A stretch of 7,168 nt of DNA from Spirochaetales bacterium (lineage in GTDB: Bacteria; Spirochaetota; Spirochaetia; Sphaerochaetales; Sphaerochaetaceae): positions 1 to 7,168 of the forward strand of contig JAAZJI010000191.1 in the NCBI GenBank assembly GCA_012800465.1. Reading direction: 5' to 3'. The notes below the pieces were generated by a model that saw nothing but the letters and a program-made list of their open reading frames with translations, had not been told where the DNA came from and ran no database searches. Positions within the stretch are counted from its first letter, which is position 1, and the number at the start of each line of letters is the position of its first letter. Made by a program: the position numbers and the translations under genes. Below are positions 1-4,987 of the stretch, piece by piece.

Positions 1-187
1 AGACCGGACAGTAGGGGCCGTTGAGAAAACCCCGGTTCACGAACCCTCTTCCCTGGAGGAAGGACAGGGCGACCTCCCAGAGCCAGCCGATGACGGAGTA
101 CATCACGAACCAGATCCAGAGCTGGGCGAGGTTCGGCCAGAGAAGGACGCGCGTTCCGTCCGCCGATGTGGAGATGAGGAATTCCAT
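1..187 (-). CDS. CmpB-like putative ABC transporter permease, N-terminal part (PF06541-type), cut by window edge
   Basis: Translating the minus strand from the ATG at 187 gives 62 residues with no stop before the window edge. Residues about 20-45 form a hydrophobic segment with the pattern YSVIGWLWEVALSFL. It is followed by FVNRGFLNGPYCPV. The 'GW-WE ... VNRGFLNGPYCP' signature is, from memory, the hallmark of the putative type IV ABC-transporter (CmpB) membrane family, whose biochemical role is poorly defined. The protein should be an inner-membrane protein with several more segments to the left of the window. A GGAG lies only 2 nt upstream of the ATG (190-193), so the ribosome site is cramped. 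No other ATG in this frame lies upstream before a long gap, so the start is reasonable but not certain. The gene runs in the same direction as the LacI-type gene at 307-1374 but is separated by about 120 bp. It probably has its own promoter and no obvious link to the sugar operon. Confidence 0.72.
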   Translation of the reverse strand, partial: MEFLISTSADGTRVLLWPNLAQLWIWFVMYSVIGWLWEVALSFLQGRGFVNRGFLNGPYCPV

Positions 188-257
188 ATCTCCAATATCG
201 ACATGATGTGCTCTTTCGGAAAGGGTTCGGGCACAAAAACCGGAGAGAGATATATGG

Positions 258-275
258 TCGCTTACATAAAAGCGA
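258..275. promoter_or_regulatory. 18-bp inverted repeat, possible operator upstream of the CmpB-like gene
   Basis: TCGCTT at 258-263 is repeated in inverted form as AAGCGA at 270-275, around a 6-nt centre. The repeat contains the octamer CGCTTACA (260-267), which is also found in the control region of the glycosidase operon at 2691-2698. Read on the minus strand, a TTGCAT hexamer (275-280) and an A/T-rich CATATA (251-256) flank it at -35/-10-like spacing (18 nt). The repeat would therefore sit in the spacer of a weak promoter for the gene starting at 187. No T-run follows on either strand, which argues against an intrinsic terminator. The binding protein is unknown; a LacI-type regulator is a guess from the half-site. 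Confidence 0.35.
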
Positions 276-306
276 TGCAAAGGGATGAAGATGGCGGGTC
301 TTGGAA

Positions 307-1374
307 TCACTCTCCGTGCCGGGGGTTCGGCGTTCCCGTCGAGGAGCGGATGACCAGCTTGTTCTCATACTCCACGCGGGTGACCGCCATCCGTTCCCCG
401 ATCCGATTGGAGTTCGGATCGATCTTCTCGCACAGGAGACGGACCGCGCTGCGGCCCCCTTCCACGATGTAGTGCTCGACGGTGGTGAGCTGCACTCCGC
501 TGAACGATGAGGGGTGGATGTTGTCGAACCCGCAGACGCTGATGTCGTCCGGGATCTCCTTGCCGGCATCCTTGACCGCATCGATCACCCCGTAGGCGAC
601 CATGTCGTTTATCGCGACCATGGCGGTCACTTCGGGGCTCTGGCTCAGGCAGCGGTTGGCGAGGGCGTATCCGCTCCGGTGCTCGATGTCGACGGTGTTC
701 AGTTCGACGAACGAGGAGATCTCCGTCGTATAGAGGAAGAGCTTCGCTCCCGCCGCTTCGATCGTGGCCTTCAATCCTTCATATCGCCGCACCCGGGCGC
801 TGTGCTCCTTGTTCAGGCTCGTCGAAAGGTATGCAATCGCTGTATGTCCCTTGTTCAAAAGGTGCTCGGCGACGAGCGTCCCCGCCTTGAAGTTGTTGAC
901 ATCCACCGTATCGAGACCGACGTCGCTCTGCCTGTCCCCGACGGCGATCACCGGGACGAACGTGTTCACGCCTCGGACCATCTCGGGATCCTGGGGGATC
1001 ATCGCGAAAATGACCCCGCAGATGATGGGGTTCTTCGCAAACTCGCAGGCATGGCGCTCCTTCTGCAGATCCCAATAGGTGGTCATGATCATCGTCTTGA
1101 GACCGCGGGCGCTCGCCTCCTGCTCCATTCCCTGGATGAGCGTGGCGAAGTACGGGTTGATGACCGAGGGGCAGACGATGAGGATCACCTGTCGATCCTT
1201 CTTGGCCTGCTTCGTCTTGTAGCCAAGTTCCCGGGCGGTGCGGTAGACCGAATCGATCGTGCCGTCGCTGAACCGATTGAGCTTCTTGCCGGACAGGATC
1301 ATCGAGACGCTGGCTGATGAAACTCCGACCCGCTCGGCGATATCCTTCAGGGTTACCTTCTTTTGCTTTGGCAT
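307..1374 (-). CDS. LacI/GalR-family transcriptional regulator (regulator 1)
   Basis: The 355-residue protein has the standard LacI/GalR layout. An N-terminal helix-turn-helix spans residues 8-29 (VTLKDIAERVGVSSASVSMILSG), and a periplasmic-binding-protein-like sensor domain runs from about residue 62 to 345. The sensor contains a VNPYF-like start (INPYFATLIQGME), VPVIAVGD, VDVNNFKAG, AINDMVAYGV and the DDISVCGFDNI strand. It should bind DNA as a dimer in the cytoplasm and respond to a small ligand, probably a sugar. Two points are unusual. The hinge region reads GYKTKQAKKDRQ, without the usual PN..AR.L hinge-helix motif, and the recognition helix ends VSM rather than VSR. The ATG at 1374 has no convincing Shine-Dalgarno site, and the frame is closed by TAA at 1393-1395, so this is the only ATG that keeps the full DNA-binding domain. 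It is divergent from the second LacI-type gene. Its target is not evident. Confidence 0.93.
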   Translation of the reverse strand: MPKQKKVTLKDIAERVGVSSASVSMILSGKKLNRFSDGTIDSVYRTARELGYKTKQAKKDRQVILIVCPSVINPYFATLIQGMEQEASARGLKTMIMTTYWDLQKERHACEFAKNPIICGVIFAMIPQDPEMVRGVNTFVPVIAVGDRQSDVGLDTVDVNNFKAGTLVAEHLLNKGHTAIAYLSTSLNKEHSARVRRYEGLKATIEAAGAKLFLYTTEISSFVELNTVDIEHRSGYALANRCLSQSPEVTAMVAINDMVAYGVIDAVKDAGKEIPDDISVCGFDNIHPSSFSGVQLTTVEHYIVEGGRSAVRLLCEKIDPNSNRIGERMAVTRVEYENKLVIRSSTGTPNPRHGE

Positions 1375-1523
1375 GAGTAATTTTAACCACTTTTAAATAG
1401 GGATTCAACTGGAATTTTCAAAAAGAGGCGAGGGGCCCGGTCGATCCCGATCCGGGCTTGTGGTCAGGATGTCCGAATGACGGAACCCTTGAGTTTTTCT
1501 TTTTCCCGATGCATGGTATAGCC
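1375..1523. promoter_or_regulatory. Divergent control region between the two LacI-type regulators
   Basis: This 149-bp gap must hold both promoters. For the minus-strand gene two overlapping candidates can be seen. One is TTGAAT (minus strand, 1403-1408) with TAAAAT (1380-1385) at 17-nt spacing. The other is TTGAAA (1416-1421) with TATTTA (1394-1399) at 16-nt spacing. The first would place the transcript start almost at the ATG, which fits the missing Shine-Dalgarno site; the second gives a leader of under 20 nt. The patch next to the minus-strand start is A/T-rich, with TTTTAA directly repeated at 1381-1386 and 1391-1396. For the plus-strand gene I see no convincing -35/-10 pair and only a pyrimidine-rich stretch at about 1493-1507. 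Confidence 0.4.
1435..1457. repeat. GC-rich inverted repeat in the divergent regulator intergenic region
   Basis: GCCCGG at 1435-1440 and CCGGGC at 1452-1457 are perfect inverted copies flanking an 11-nt centre that itself reads TCGATCCCGAT. It lies 61 bp from the minus-strand ATG and about 67 bp from the plus-strand ATG, roughly midway between the two genes. There is no T-run after it on either strand, so it is not a standard terminator. It could be a shared operator or an mRNA stem in the leader of the plus-strand regulator. With only six paired bases in GC-rich DNA, chance is also possible. Confidence 0.3.
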
Positions 1524-2507
1524 ATGGGCATCAAAGAGATCGCCAAAGAAGCCAACGTCTCCGTTGCGACCGTTTCACGGGTGTTGAATGGGACCAAATT
1601 CGTAAGCGAAGAACTTCAGAGGAAAGTCTTGGAGGTGATTGAGCGCCAGGGATATGTCGCCAATCATGTGGCTCGGAGCATGGTTCTCAAAAAGACGTTC
1701 ACCGTGGGCCTGATCATGCCCGTGGTGTCGGAGCTCTACCACCAGATGATCTTCACCCATGCCGAGTTCATCCTCGAAGAGGCCGGCTACAAGGTTCTGG
1801 TCTGCCGGGTGAAGGATACCGCCCAAAGCGTCCAGTCCTACTTGGATCTCCTGTTGGAAAACCGGGTGGATGGAATGATCCTGATGCATGAGACCAGCAA
1901 TCCCAAGGTGCTCGAGCAGCTCAAGAAAAGCCAGATACCGATCGTTCTTACGGGAATCGACATCCCGGGGCTCTCCTTGCCACAGGTGCGGATCGATGAT
2001 TATCAGGCCGCCTATGACGGAACGAAGTATCTGCTCTCCCATGAAAAGAAACGCATCGCCCTGATCGGAGGGTGGGGGTATTCGGTCGGGGACAAGCGAC
2101 TTGAAGGATACAAGACCGCACTGGCGGAAGCCGGCATCGAGTTTGATTCCTCGCTCATCATCCCGGGATTCTACACGATGCAATCGGGCTCCCAGGCGGT
2201 AAAGCTCCTGATCAGGGAACGGATCGGGTTCGATGCCGTATTCGCCTTGAGCGACGAAATGGCGGTCGGCGTGATGAAAGAGCTGTTGGAGCAGGGGAAG
2301 GGGATTCCATCGGACGTCGCGGTTCTCGGGTTTGACGGGATCGAGCTGGGCCAATATACAAACCCCACGCTGGCTACCGTCAAACAGCCGATCGAACAGA
2401 TAGGGATCCTCGCCGCCGAGCGGCTGCTCGCGATGCTCAACGGGGAGGAGAGCGAAGAGACCCTCATTCTCCCGCATAGCATTTCTCCCGGCAACAGCGT
2501 CAGATAG
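1524..2507 (+). CDS. LacI/GalR-family transcriptional regulator (regulator 2), likely regulator of the glycosidase operon
   Basis: From the ATG at 1524 the protein is 327 residues, the usual family length. A canonical helix-turn-helix covers residues 2-23 (GIKEIAKEANVSVATVSRVLNG), and a hinge at about 44-56 reads YVANHVARSMVLKKT. The sensor domain begins at VGLIMPVV and includes a VDGMILM strand, RIALIGG, a DAVFALSDEMAVG segment and DVAVLGFDGIELG near the dimer face. The ending LPHSISPGNSVR corresponds to the common LPH....R.S tail. The frame is open further upstream to a TTG at 1458 and an ATG at 1509. That extra N-terminus contains a run of phenylalanines and does not match the family, so 1524 is preferred. 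No start has a strong ribosome site. The gene lies 223 bp upstream of, and in line with, the GH4 operon, whose promoter carries a LacI-type operator. This makes the protein the best candidate repressor; its ligand is unknown. Confidence 0.93.
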   Translation: MGIKEIAKEANVSVATVSRVLNGTKFVSEELQRKVLEVIERQGYVANHVARSMVLKKTFTVGLIMPVVSELYHQMIFTHAEFILEEAGYKVLVCRVKDTAQSVQSYLDLLLENRVDGMILMHETSNPKVLEQLKKSQIPIVLTGIDIPGLSLPQVRIDDYQAAYDGTKYLLSHEKKRIALIGGWGYSVGDKRLEGYKTALAEAGIEFDSSLIIPGFYTMQSGSQAVKLLIRERIGFDAVFALSDEMAVGVMKELLEQGKGIPSDVAVLGFDGIELGQYTNPTLATVKQPIEQIGILAAERLLAMLNGEESEETLILPHSISPGNSVR

Positions 2508-2553
2508 GTGTCTGGGGGAGATCCGACCTCATCACCGGAGGAGAAAAAACAAT

Positions 2554-2582
2554 TTGACAGGAAAGCGTTTTCCTATTACGCT
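2554..2582 (+). promoter_or_regulatory. Probable sigma-70-type promoter of the GH4 operon
   Basis: TTGACA at 2554-2559 is a consensus -35 box. Exactly 17 nt later TACGCT (2577-2582) offers a weak -10 box that keeps the key T, A and final T. The predicted transcript start is near 2589, giving a leader of about 140 nt before the GH4 start codon. The poor -10 box and the operator filling the spacer fit a regulated promoter. The spacing and -35 box are seen directly; promoter activity is inferred. Confidence 0.6.
2559..2574. promoter_or_regulatory. LacI/GalR-type operator inside the promoter spacer
   Basis: AGGAAAGCGTTTTCCT is a 16-bp palindrome with a central CG and a single mismatched pair (position 7 of the half-site is G on one arm and A on the other). 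LacI/GalR-family operators are typically even palindromes of this size with a central CpG, so the match to the neighbouring regulator's family is strong. Its position between the -35 and -10 boxes means a bound repressor would block RNA polymerase directly. It also resembles the catabolite (cre) consensus of CcpA, another LacI-family protein, so a global regulator cannot be excluded. Confidence 0.65.
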
Positions 2583-2595
2583 GAAACAAAGATGA

Positions 2596-2615
2596 GGAAA
2601 TTGAATCAGATTTCC
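2596..2615. repeat. 20-bp inverted repeat in the operon leader
   Basis: GGAAAT at 2596-2601 is mirrored by ATTTCC at 2610-2615 around an 8-nt centre. It begins only a few bases after the predicted transcript start. The arms share GGAAA with the operator at 2559-2574 but lack the central CG. It may be a second protein site or a weak 5' stem in the mRNA; neither can be decided from the sequence. Confidence 0.3.
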
Positions 2616-2653
2616 GGAGTTACGGCTGGAGTCTCGAAGGAGTAAAAGGGGTC

Positions 2654-2734
2654 ATGATGGAAAGGGACGGAATGCTCCTTGATGGGAAAACGCTTACACG
2701 ACGACTTGTAAGCGTGGAAGGAGGGGAGTCATGA
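2654..2734 (+). CDS. Candidate 26-residue leader ORF coupled to the GH4 gene
   Basis: An ORF starting ATGATG at 2654 encodes 26 residues, beginning MMERDGMLLDGKTLTRRLVS and ending VEGGES. It stops at TGA 2732-2734, which shares ATGA with the GH4 start codon at 2731. AAGGAG at 2637-2642 lies 11 nt before the first ATG and 14 nt before the second, a usable though slightly long spacing. The peptide is charged, lacks a membrane segment and resembles nothing I recognise. The ATGA overlap is typical of translational coupling. If translated, ribosomes would pass through the inverted repeat at 2690-2715 just before the GH4 ribosome site. Chance is a serious alternative for an ORF this short, since the GH4 gene also has its own excellent ribosome site. 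Confidence 0.25.
   Translation: MMERDGMLLDGKTLTRRLVSVEGGES
2684..2699. promoter_or_regulatory. Second LacI/cre-like operator in the leader
   Basis: GGGAAAACGCTTACAC has a central CG (2691-2692), and its core GGAAAACGCTTACA (2685-2698) differs from the Bacillus cre consensus TGWAARCGYTWNCW only at the first base. The two arms agree at 5 of 8 positions. It lies about 125 bp downstream of the promoter operator (centre to centre), where a bound LacI-family protein could act as a roadblock or pair with the first site by looping. The cre consensus is established for Bacillus; its relevance to this organism is inference. Confidence 0.4.
2690..2715 (+). repeat. 26-bp inverted repeat just upstream of the GH4 ribosome site
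   Basis: ACGCTTACA (2690-2698) and TGTAAGCGT (2707-2715) are perfect 9-bp inverted copies separated by 8 nt (CGACGACT). In RNA this forms a stem-loop ending only three nt before AGGAGG (2719-2724), so it could affect ribosome access. In DNA it presents two outward-facing TGTAAGCG half-sites. No T-run follows, so it is not an intrinsic terminator. Nine perfect pairs make this the strongest repeat in the window. Confidence 0.55.
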
Positions 2735-4062
2735 AGCTCACGGTTCTCGGCGCGGCGAGCCCCCGCTTTCCGTTGCTGCTCAACTCCCTGCTCAGGCGGG
2801 AGAATCTCCCGATCGACCGGGTGTGCCTCTACGACCTCGATCGAAAGAAGCTTTCCCTGCTTTCAAGAACGCTTCTTCCGGAGATCTTGGACCGGGGGGG
2901 CCGTCGATTCGATCTCTCGGTGGCCGCTACGATCGAAGAGGCGTTCGACGGGGCCGACTACATCTTCTCTTCGATCCGGGTCGGCGGCCAGCGCCGGCGG
3001 GCGCTGGATGAAACGCATGCGGTCGAGCTTGGCGAGATCGGGCAGGAGACCGTCGGGATAGGCGGGTTCCTGAGCGCTCTTCGGACGATTCCGGTGATGC
3101 TTGAGCACGTTGAGCTCATTCAGCGACATGCCCCGCAGGCCACGCTGATAAACTTCACCAATCCATCGGGCCTCGTCACCCAGGCGGTCCACTCGCTCTC
3201 CGGTTTTTCCAAAATCGTGGGAATCTGCGACGCCCCTCAGATGGTGGCCACCTATGTGGCGGAAATCTATGACGTCGACCCGGAGGAAGTGCAGATCCTT
3301 TCCTATGGACTGAACCATTATGGATGGGTGTATTCGATCCAAGTTCAAGGCATGGAGGTTCTTGACGCGTTGCTTGATTGTCAAAGGGAGGCGTTTTTCG
3401 CCAAGGAGCCCTTCTATAAGGACTTGGAGGAGGAGATGCTCGTCACCCGCTCGATCCCCAATGAATATCTCTACTACTACACCCGGCGGGATAGGGTTCT
3501 GGCGAACCAGCGAAACGCTCCGCTCAGCCGGGCGCAGGTCATCAGTCGACTGGACGATGAGCTGTATCAGGCGTTGGATCGGGGAGGTGCGGATCCGATC
3601 CGGGCCTTCAACGAGTACATGGATCGGAGAAACGGCTCGTACATGATGCTGGAATCGGGGAAATCGCGCTCTCAACCGGCCTTTTCCCTGCTTGAACAGG
3701 AGAACGCCAATGGATACGATGCGATCGCGCTGGACGTGCTGGGAATCGCAAGCGGAGTGCTGGACAAGCAGATGGTCCTGAACATACAAAACAACGGCTT
3801 CGACCCGTCCCTCCTCGATGAGGATGTGGTCGAAGTCTCCGCGAGGAGGATCGGGGGGCGCTTTCTTGCCCAGGGCAGTGCTTCCGCTCTGCATCCTTCC
3901 TCCCTGAAGCGCATTCGAGAGATGAAGGAGTACGAGCGCCTGGTGATCAGGGCGGTGGAGAGCCGGAGCGACACCATGGCGATCCGGGCGTTGGAAGCGA
4001 ATCCCCTGATCCGGACGGATCCCGAAACGCTTTGGCGGAAGATGGGAGGTTTCAATGAGTAG
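2731..4062 (+). CDS. Glycoside hydrolase family 4 enzyme (6-phospho-glycosidase/alpha-glycosidase family)
   Basis: The 443-residue protein has the size and motif order of GH4 enzymes, cytoplasmic glycosidases that use NAD+ and a divalent metal in a redox-assisted elimination mechanism. Visible features are an N-terminal Rossmann strand and loop (KLTVLGAASPRFP, residues 2-14), an acidic residue ending the next strand (YDLD, 34-37), FSSIRVGGQRRRALDE (79-94), GQETVGIGG (104-112), NFTNPSG (141-147), GICDAP (164-169) and GLNHYGW (193-199). Cys166 and His196 are the expected metal ligands, and the tyrosines in NEYLYYY (244-250) the expected catalytic base region. The signature after the cysteine is CDAP. 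In the classical scheme CDMP marks 6-phospho-alpha-glucosidases, CN(V/I/A)P 6-phospho-beta-glucosidases and CHSV alpha-galactosidases, so the substrate is unresolved. The Rossmann loop GAASPRFP also departs from the usual GGGS.YTP. It is the first main gene of the operon, and its stop overlaps the kinase start by 8 bp. Confidence 0.93.
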   Translation: MKLTVLGAASPRFPLLLNSLLRRENLPIDRVCLYDLDRKKLSLLSRTLLPEILDRGGRRFDLSVAATIEEAFDGADYIFSSIRVGGQRRRALDETHAVELGEIGQETVGIGGFLSALRTIPVMLEHVELIQRHAPQATLINFTNPSGLVTQAVHSLSGFSKIVGICDAPQMVATYVAEIYDVDPEEVQILSYGLNHYGWVYSIQVQGMEVLDALLDCQREAFFAKEPFYKDLEEEMLVTRSIPNEYLYYYTRRDRVLANQRNAPLSRAQVISRLDDELYQALDRGGADPIRAFNEYMDRRNGSYMMLESGKSRSQPAFSLLEQENANGYDAIALDVLGIASGVLDKQMVLNIQNNGFDPSLLDEDVVEVSARRIGGRFLAQGSASALHPSSLKRIREMKEYERLVIRAVESRSDTMAIRALEANPLIRTDPETLWRKMGGFNE

Positions 4063-4987
4063 ACGATCGGTTCTCGTCATCGGCCCGATGTTTGCCGACC
4101 TGCTCGTCGAAGGAGCAAGCCAGATGCCTCGCGCCGGTGAAGAGCGGTATATCGATTCCTATACGGTCTCACCGGGAGGGAATGCGATCCTTGCCTTGGC
4201 ATTCGCCCGGTTGGGGTTGCACAGCGCGCTCCTGACGACCATCGGAGATGATTTCATCGGTGCCGAGCTTCGAGATTCACTTGAAACCGAAGGGGTTGAT
4301 ACCTCCACGCTGTCGGTGATCGAGAACCAGCAATCCAATATTTCACTCATCTTCCACGATGCTTCAGACCGTTCCTTCCTTACCTGGGTCCAACCCGATT
4401 TGCTGGTGCATGAGTACGCCTCCGCCGTCGCCCGGCGGATCGCATCCGACCGGTACGACCATGTGCATATCTGCTTCGAATATCTGTCGCACCGATGGGC
4501 GCGGGATCTGCTCAAACGTCTGCGCAGGTCCGGATCCGGCATCTCGACCGGACTTGGCTATCAGGACAGCGTCTCCTGGAATCAGGAGAGCGTCGAACAG
4601 GCGGCCCTCGTCGATTGGATCTTCATGAACGAGGAGGAAGCCCGGCGGATCACCGGGAAACGGGATGTCCAGGATCTCCTTCATGCGTTGAGAGAGATCG
4701 TCCGGGAGCCTGTGGTCACCCTGGGAAGAGAGGGCTCGGTCGCCCTGAGCGAGGAGGGGGAGACGATCCGGGTTCCGGCGGTGGACGTCGCCGTGGTGAA
4801 CACCACCGGAAGCGGGGATTCCTTTGCCGCGGGATTCATCTACGCGCTGCTGCGGAAACGGTCCCTGATGGAGTGTGTTCAGACCGGGGGCCTGTTCGGC
4901 TCGATGACCGCTTCCGTCAAGGAGTCCATTTCCCCCCGGATCGGACCCGAGCTCGCGGAGAGGTTGGAGGACTACTATGGCTCATAG
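4055..4987 (+). CDS. PfkB/ribokinase-family carbohydrate kinase
   Basis: The 310-residue protein is a typical PfkB-family kinase, which transfers phosphate from ATP to a sugar or nucleoside in the cytoplasm. The N-terminal strand VLVIGPMFADLLVEG (6-20) and the PGGNAILALAFARLG segment (40-54) form the substrate side. MNEEEARRITG (191-201) and the C-terminal NTTGSGDSFAAGF (249-261) form the ATP/anion-hole side, with Asp255 as the expected catalytic base. The usual DT.GAGD motif is NTTGSGD here, so the first Asp is replaced by Asn while the catalytic one is kept. GGGAGG (4044-4049) precedes the ATG by 5 nt, inside the end of the GH4 gene. It overlaps GH4 by 8 bp and the next gene by 11 bp. It probably phosphorylates the monosaccharide released by GH4, or the imported sugar before cleavage. 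The substrate cannot be read from the sequence. Confidence 0.92.
   Translation: MSRRSVLVIGPMFADLLVEGASQMPRAGEERYIDSYTVSPGGNAILALAFARLGLHSALLTTIGDDFIGAELRDSLETEGVDTSTLSVIENQQSNISLIFHDASDRSFLTWVQPDLLVHEYASAVARRIASDRYDHVHICFEYLSHRWARDLLKRLRRSGSGISTGLGYQDSVSWNQESVEQAALVDWIFMNEEEARRITGKRDVQDLLHALREIVREPVVTLGREGSVALSEEGETIRVPAVDVAVVNTTGSGDSFAAGFIYALLRKRSLMECVQTGGLFGSMTASVKESISPRIGPELAERLEDYYGS

Larger units (their letters stand above)
2508..2730 (+). promoter_or_regulatory. Control region of the glycosidase operon
   Basis: This 223-bp gap holds the operon promoter, two operator-like sites, two inverted repeats, a possible short leader ORF and the ribosome site of the GH4 gene, each listed separately. 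No clear hairpin followed by a T-run appears just after the regulator stop at 2507, so read-through from the regulator gene into the operon is possible. The last 15 bp contain AGGAGG (2719-2724), six nt before the GH4 ATG, a near-ideal ribosome site. Confidence 0.6.

Noticed and set aside
21..206. 61-codon plus-strand frame at the left edge
   Set aside because: The minus strand of the same stretch encodes the CmpB-family signature, so the plus frame is its shadow.
213..223. Small palindrome CTTTC-G-GAAAG upstream of the CmpB-like gene
   Set aside because: Five-base arms around a single base are too short to separate from chance, and the site has no position relative to a clear promoter.
514..1317. 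267-codon open frame on the plus strand, antisense to regulator 1
   Set aside because: The translation is rich in Asp, Arg and His with no family motif, while the opposite strand encodes a clear LacI-type protein.
1458..1523. Upstream TTG/ATG starts extending regulator 2 by up to 22 residues
   Set aside because: The added residues contain FFFF and do not fit the LacI family, in which the helix-turn-helix starts within a few residues of Met. ATG 1524 is the natural start.
1575..2477. 300-codon open frame on the minus strand, antisense to regulator 2
   Set aside because: It is a shadow of the regulator gene with no motif of its own and no ribosome site that I can see.
2508..2553. Possible terminator after regulator 2
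   Set aside because: I found no stable stem followed by a T-run. GGAGGAG followed by A-rich sequence is not a terminator.
2863..4080. 405-codon open frame on the minus strand, antisense to the GH4 gene
   Set aside because: It lies wholly opposite a gene with clear GH4 motifs, has a low-complexity composition rich in Arg, His and Asp, and shows no recognisable domain. Long antisense frames are expected in GC-rich coding DNA.
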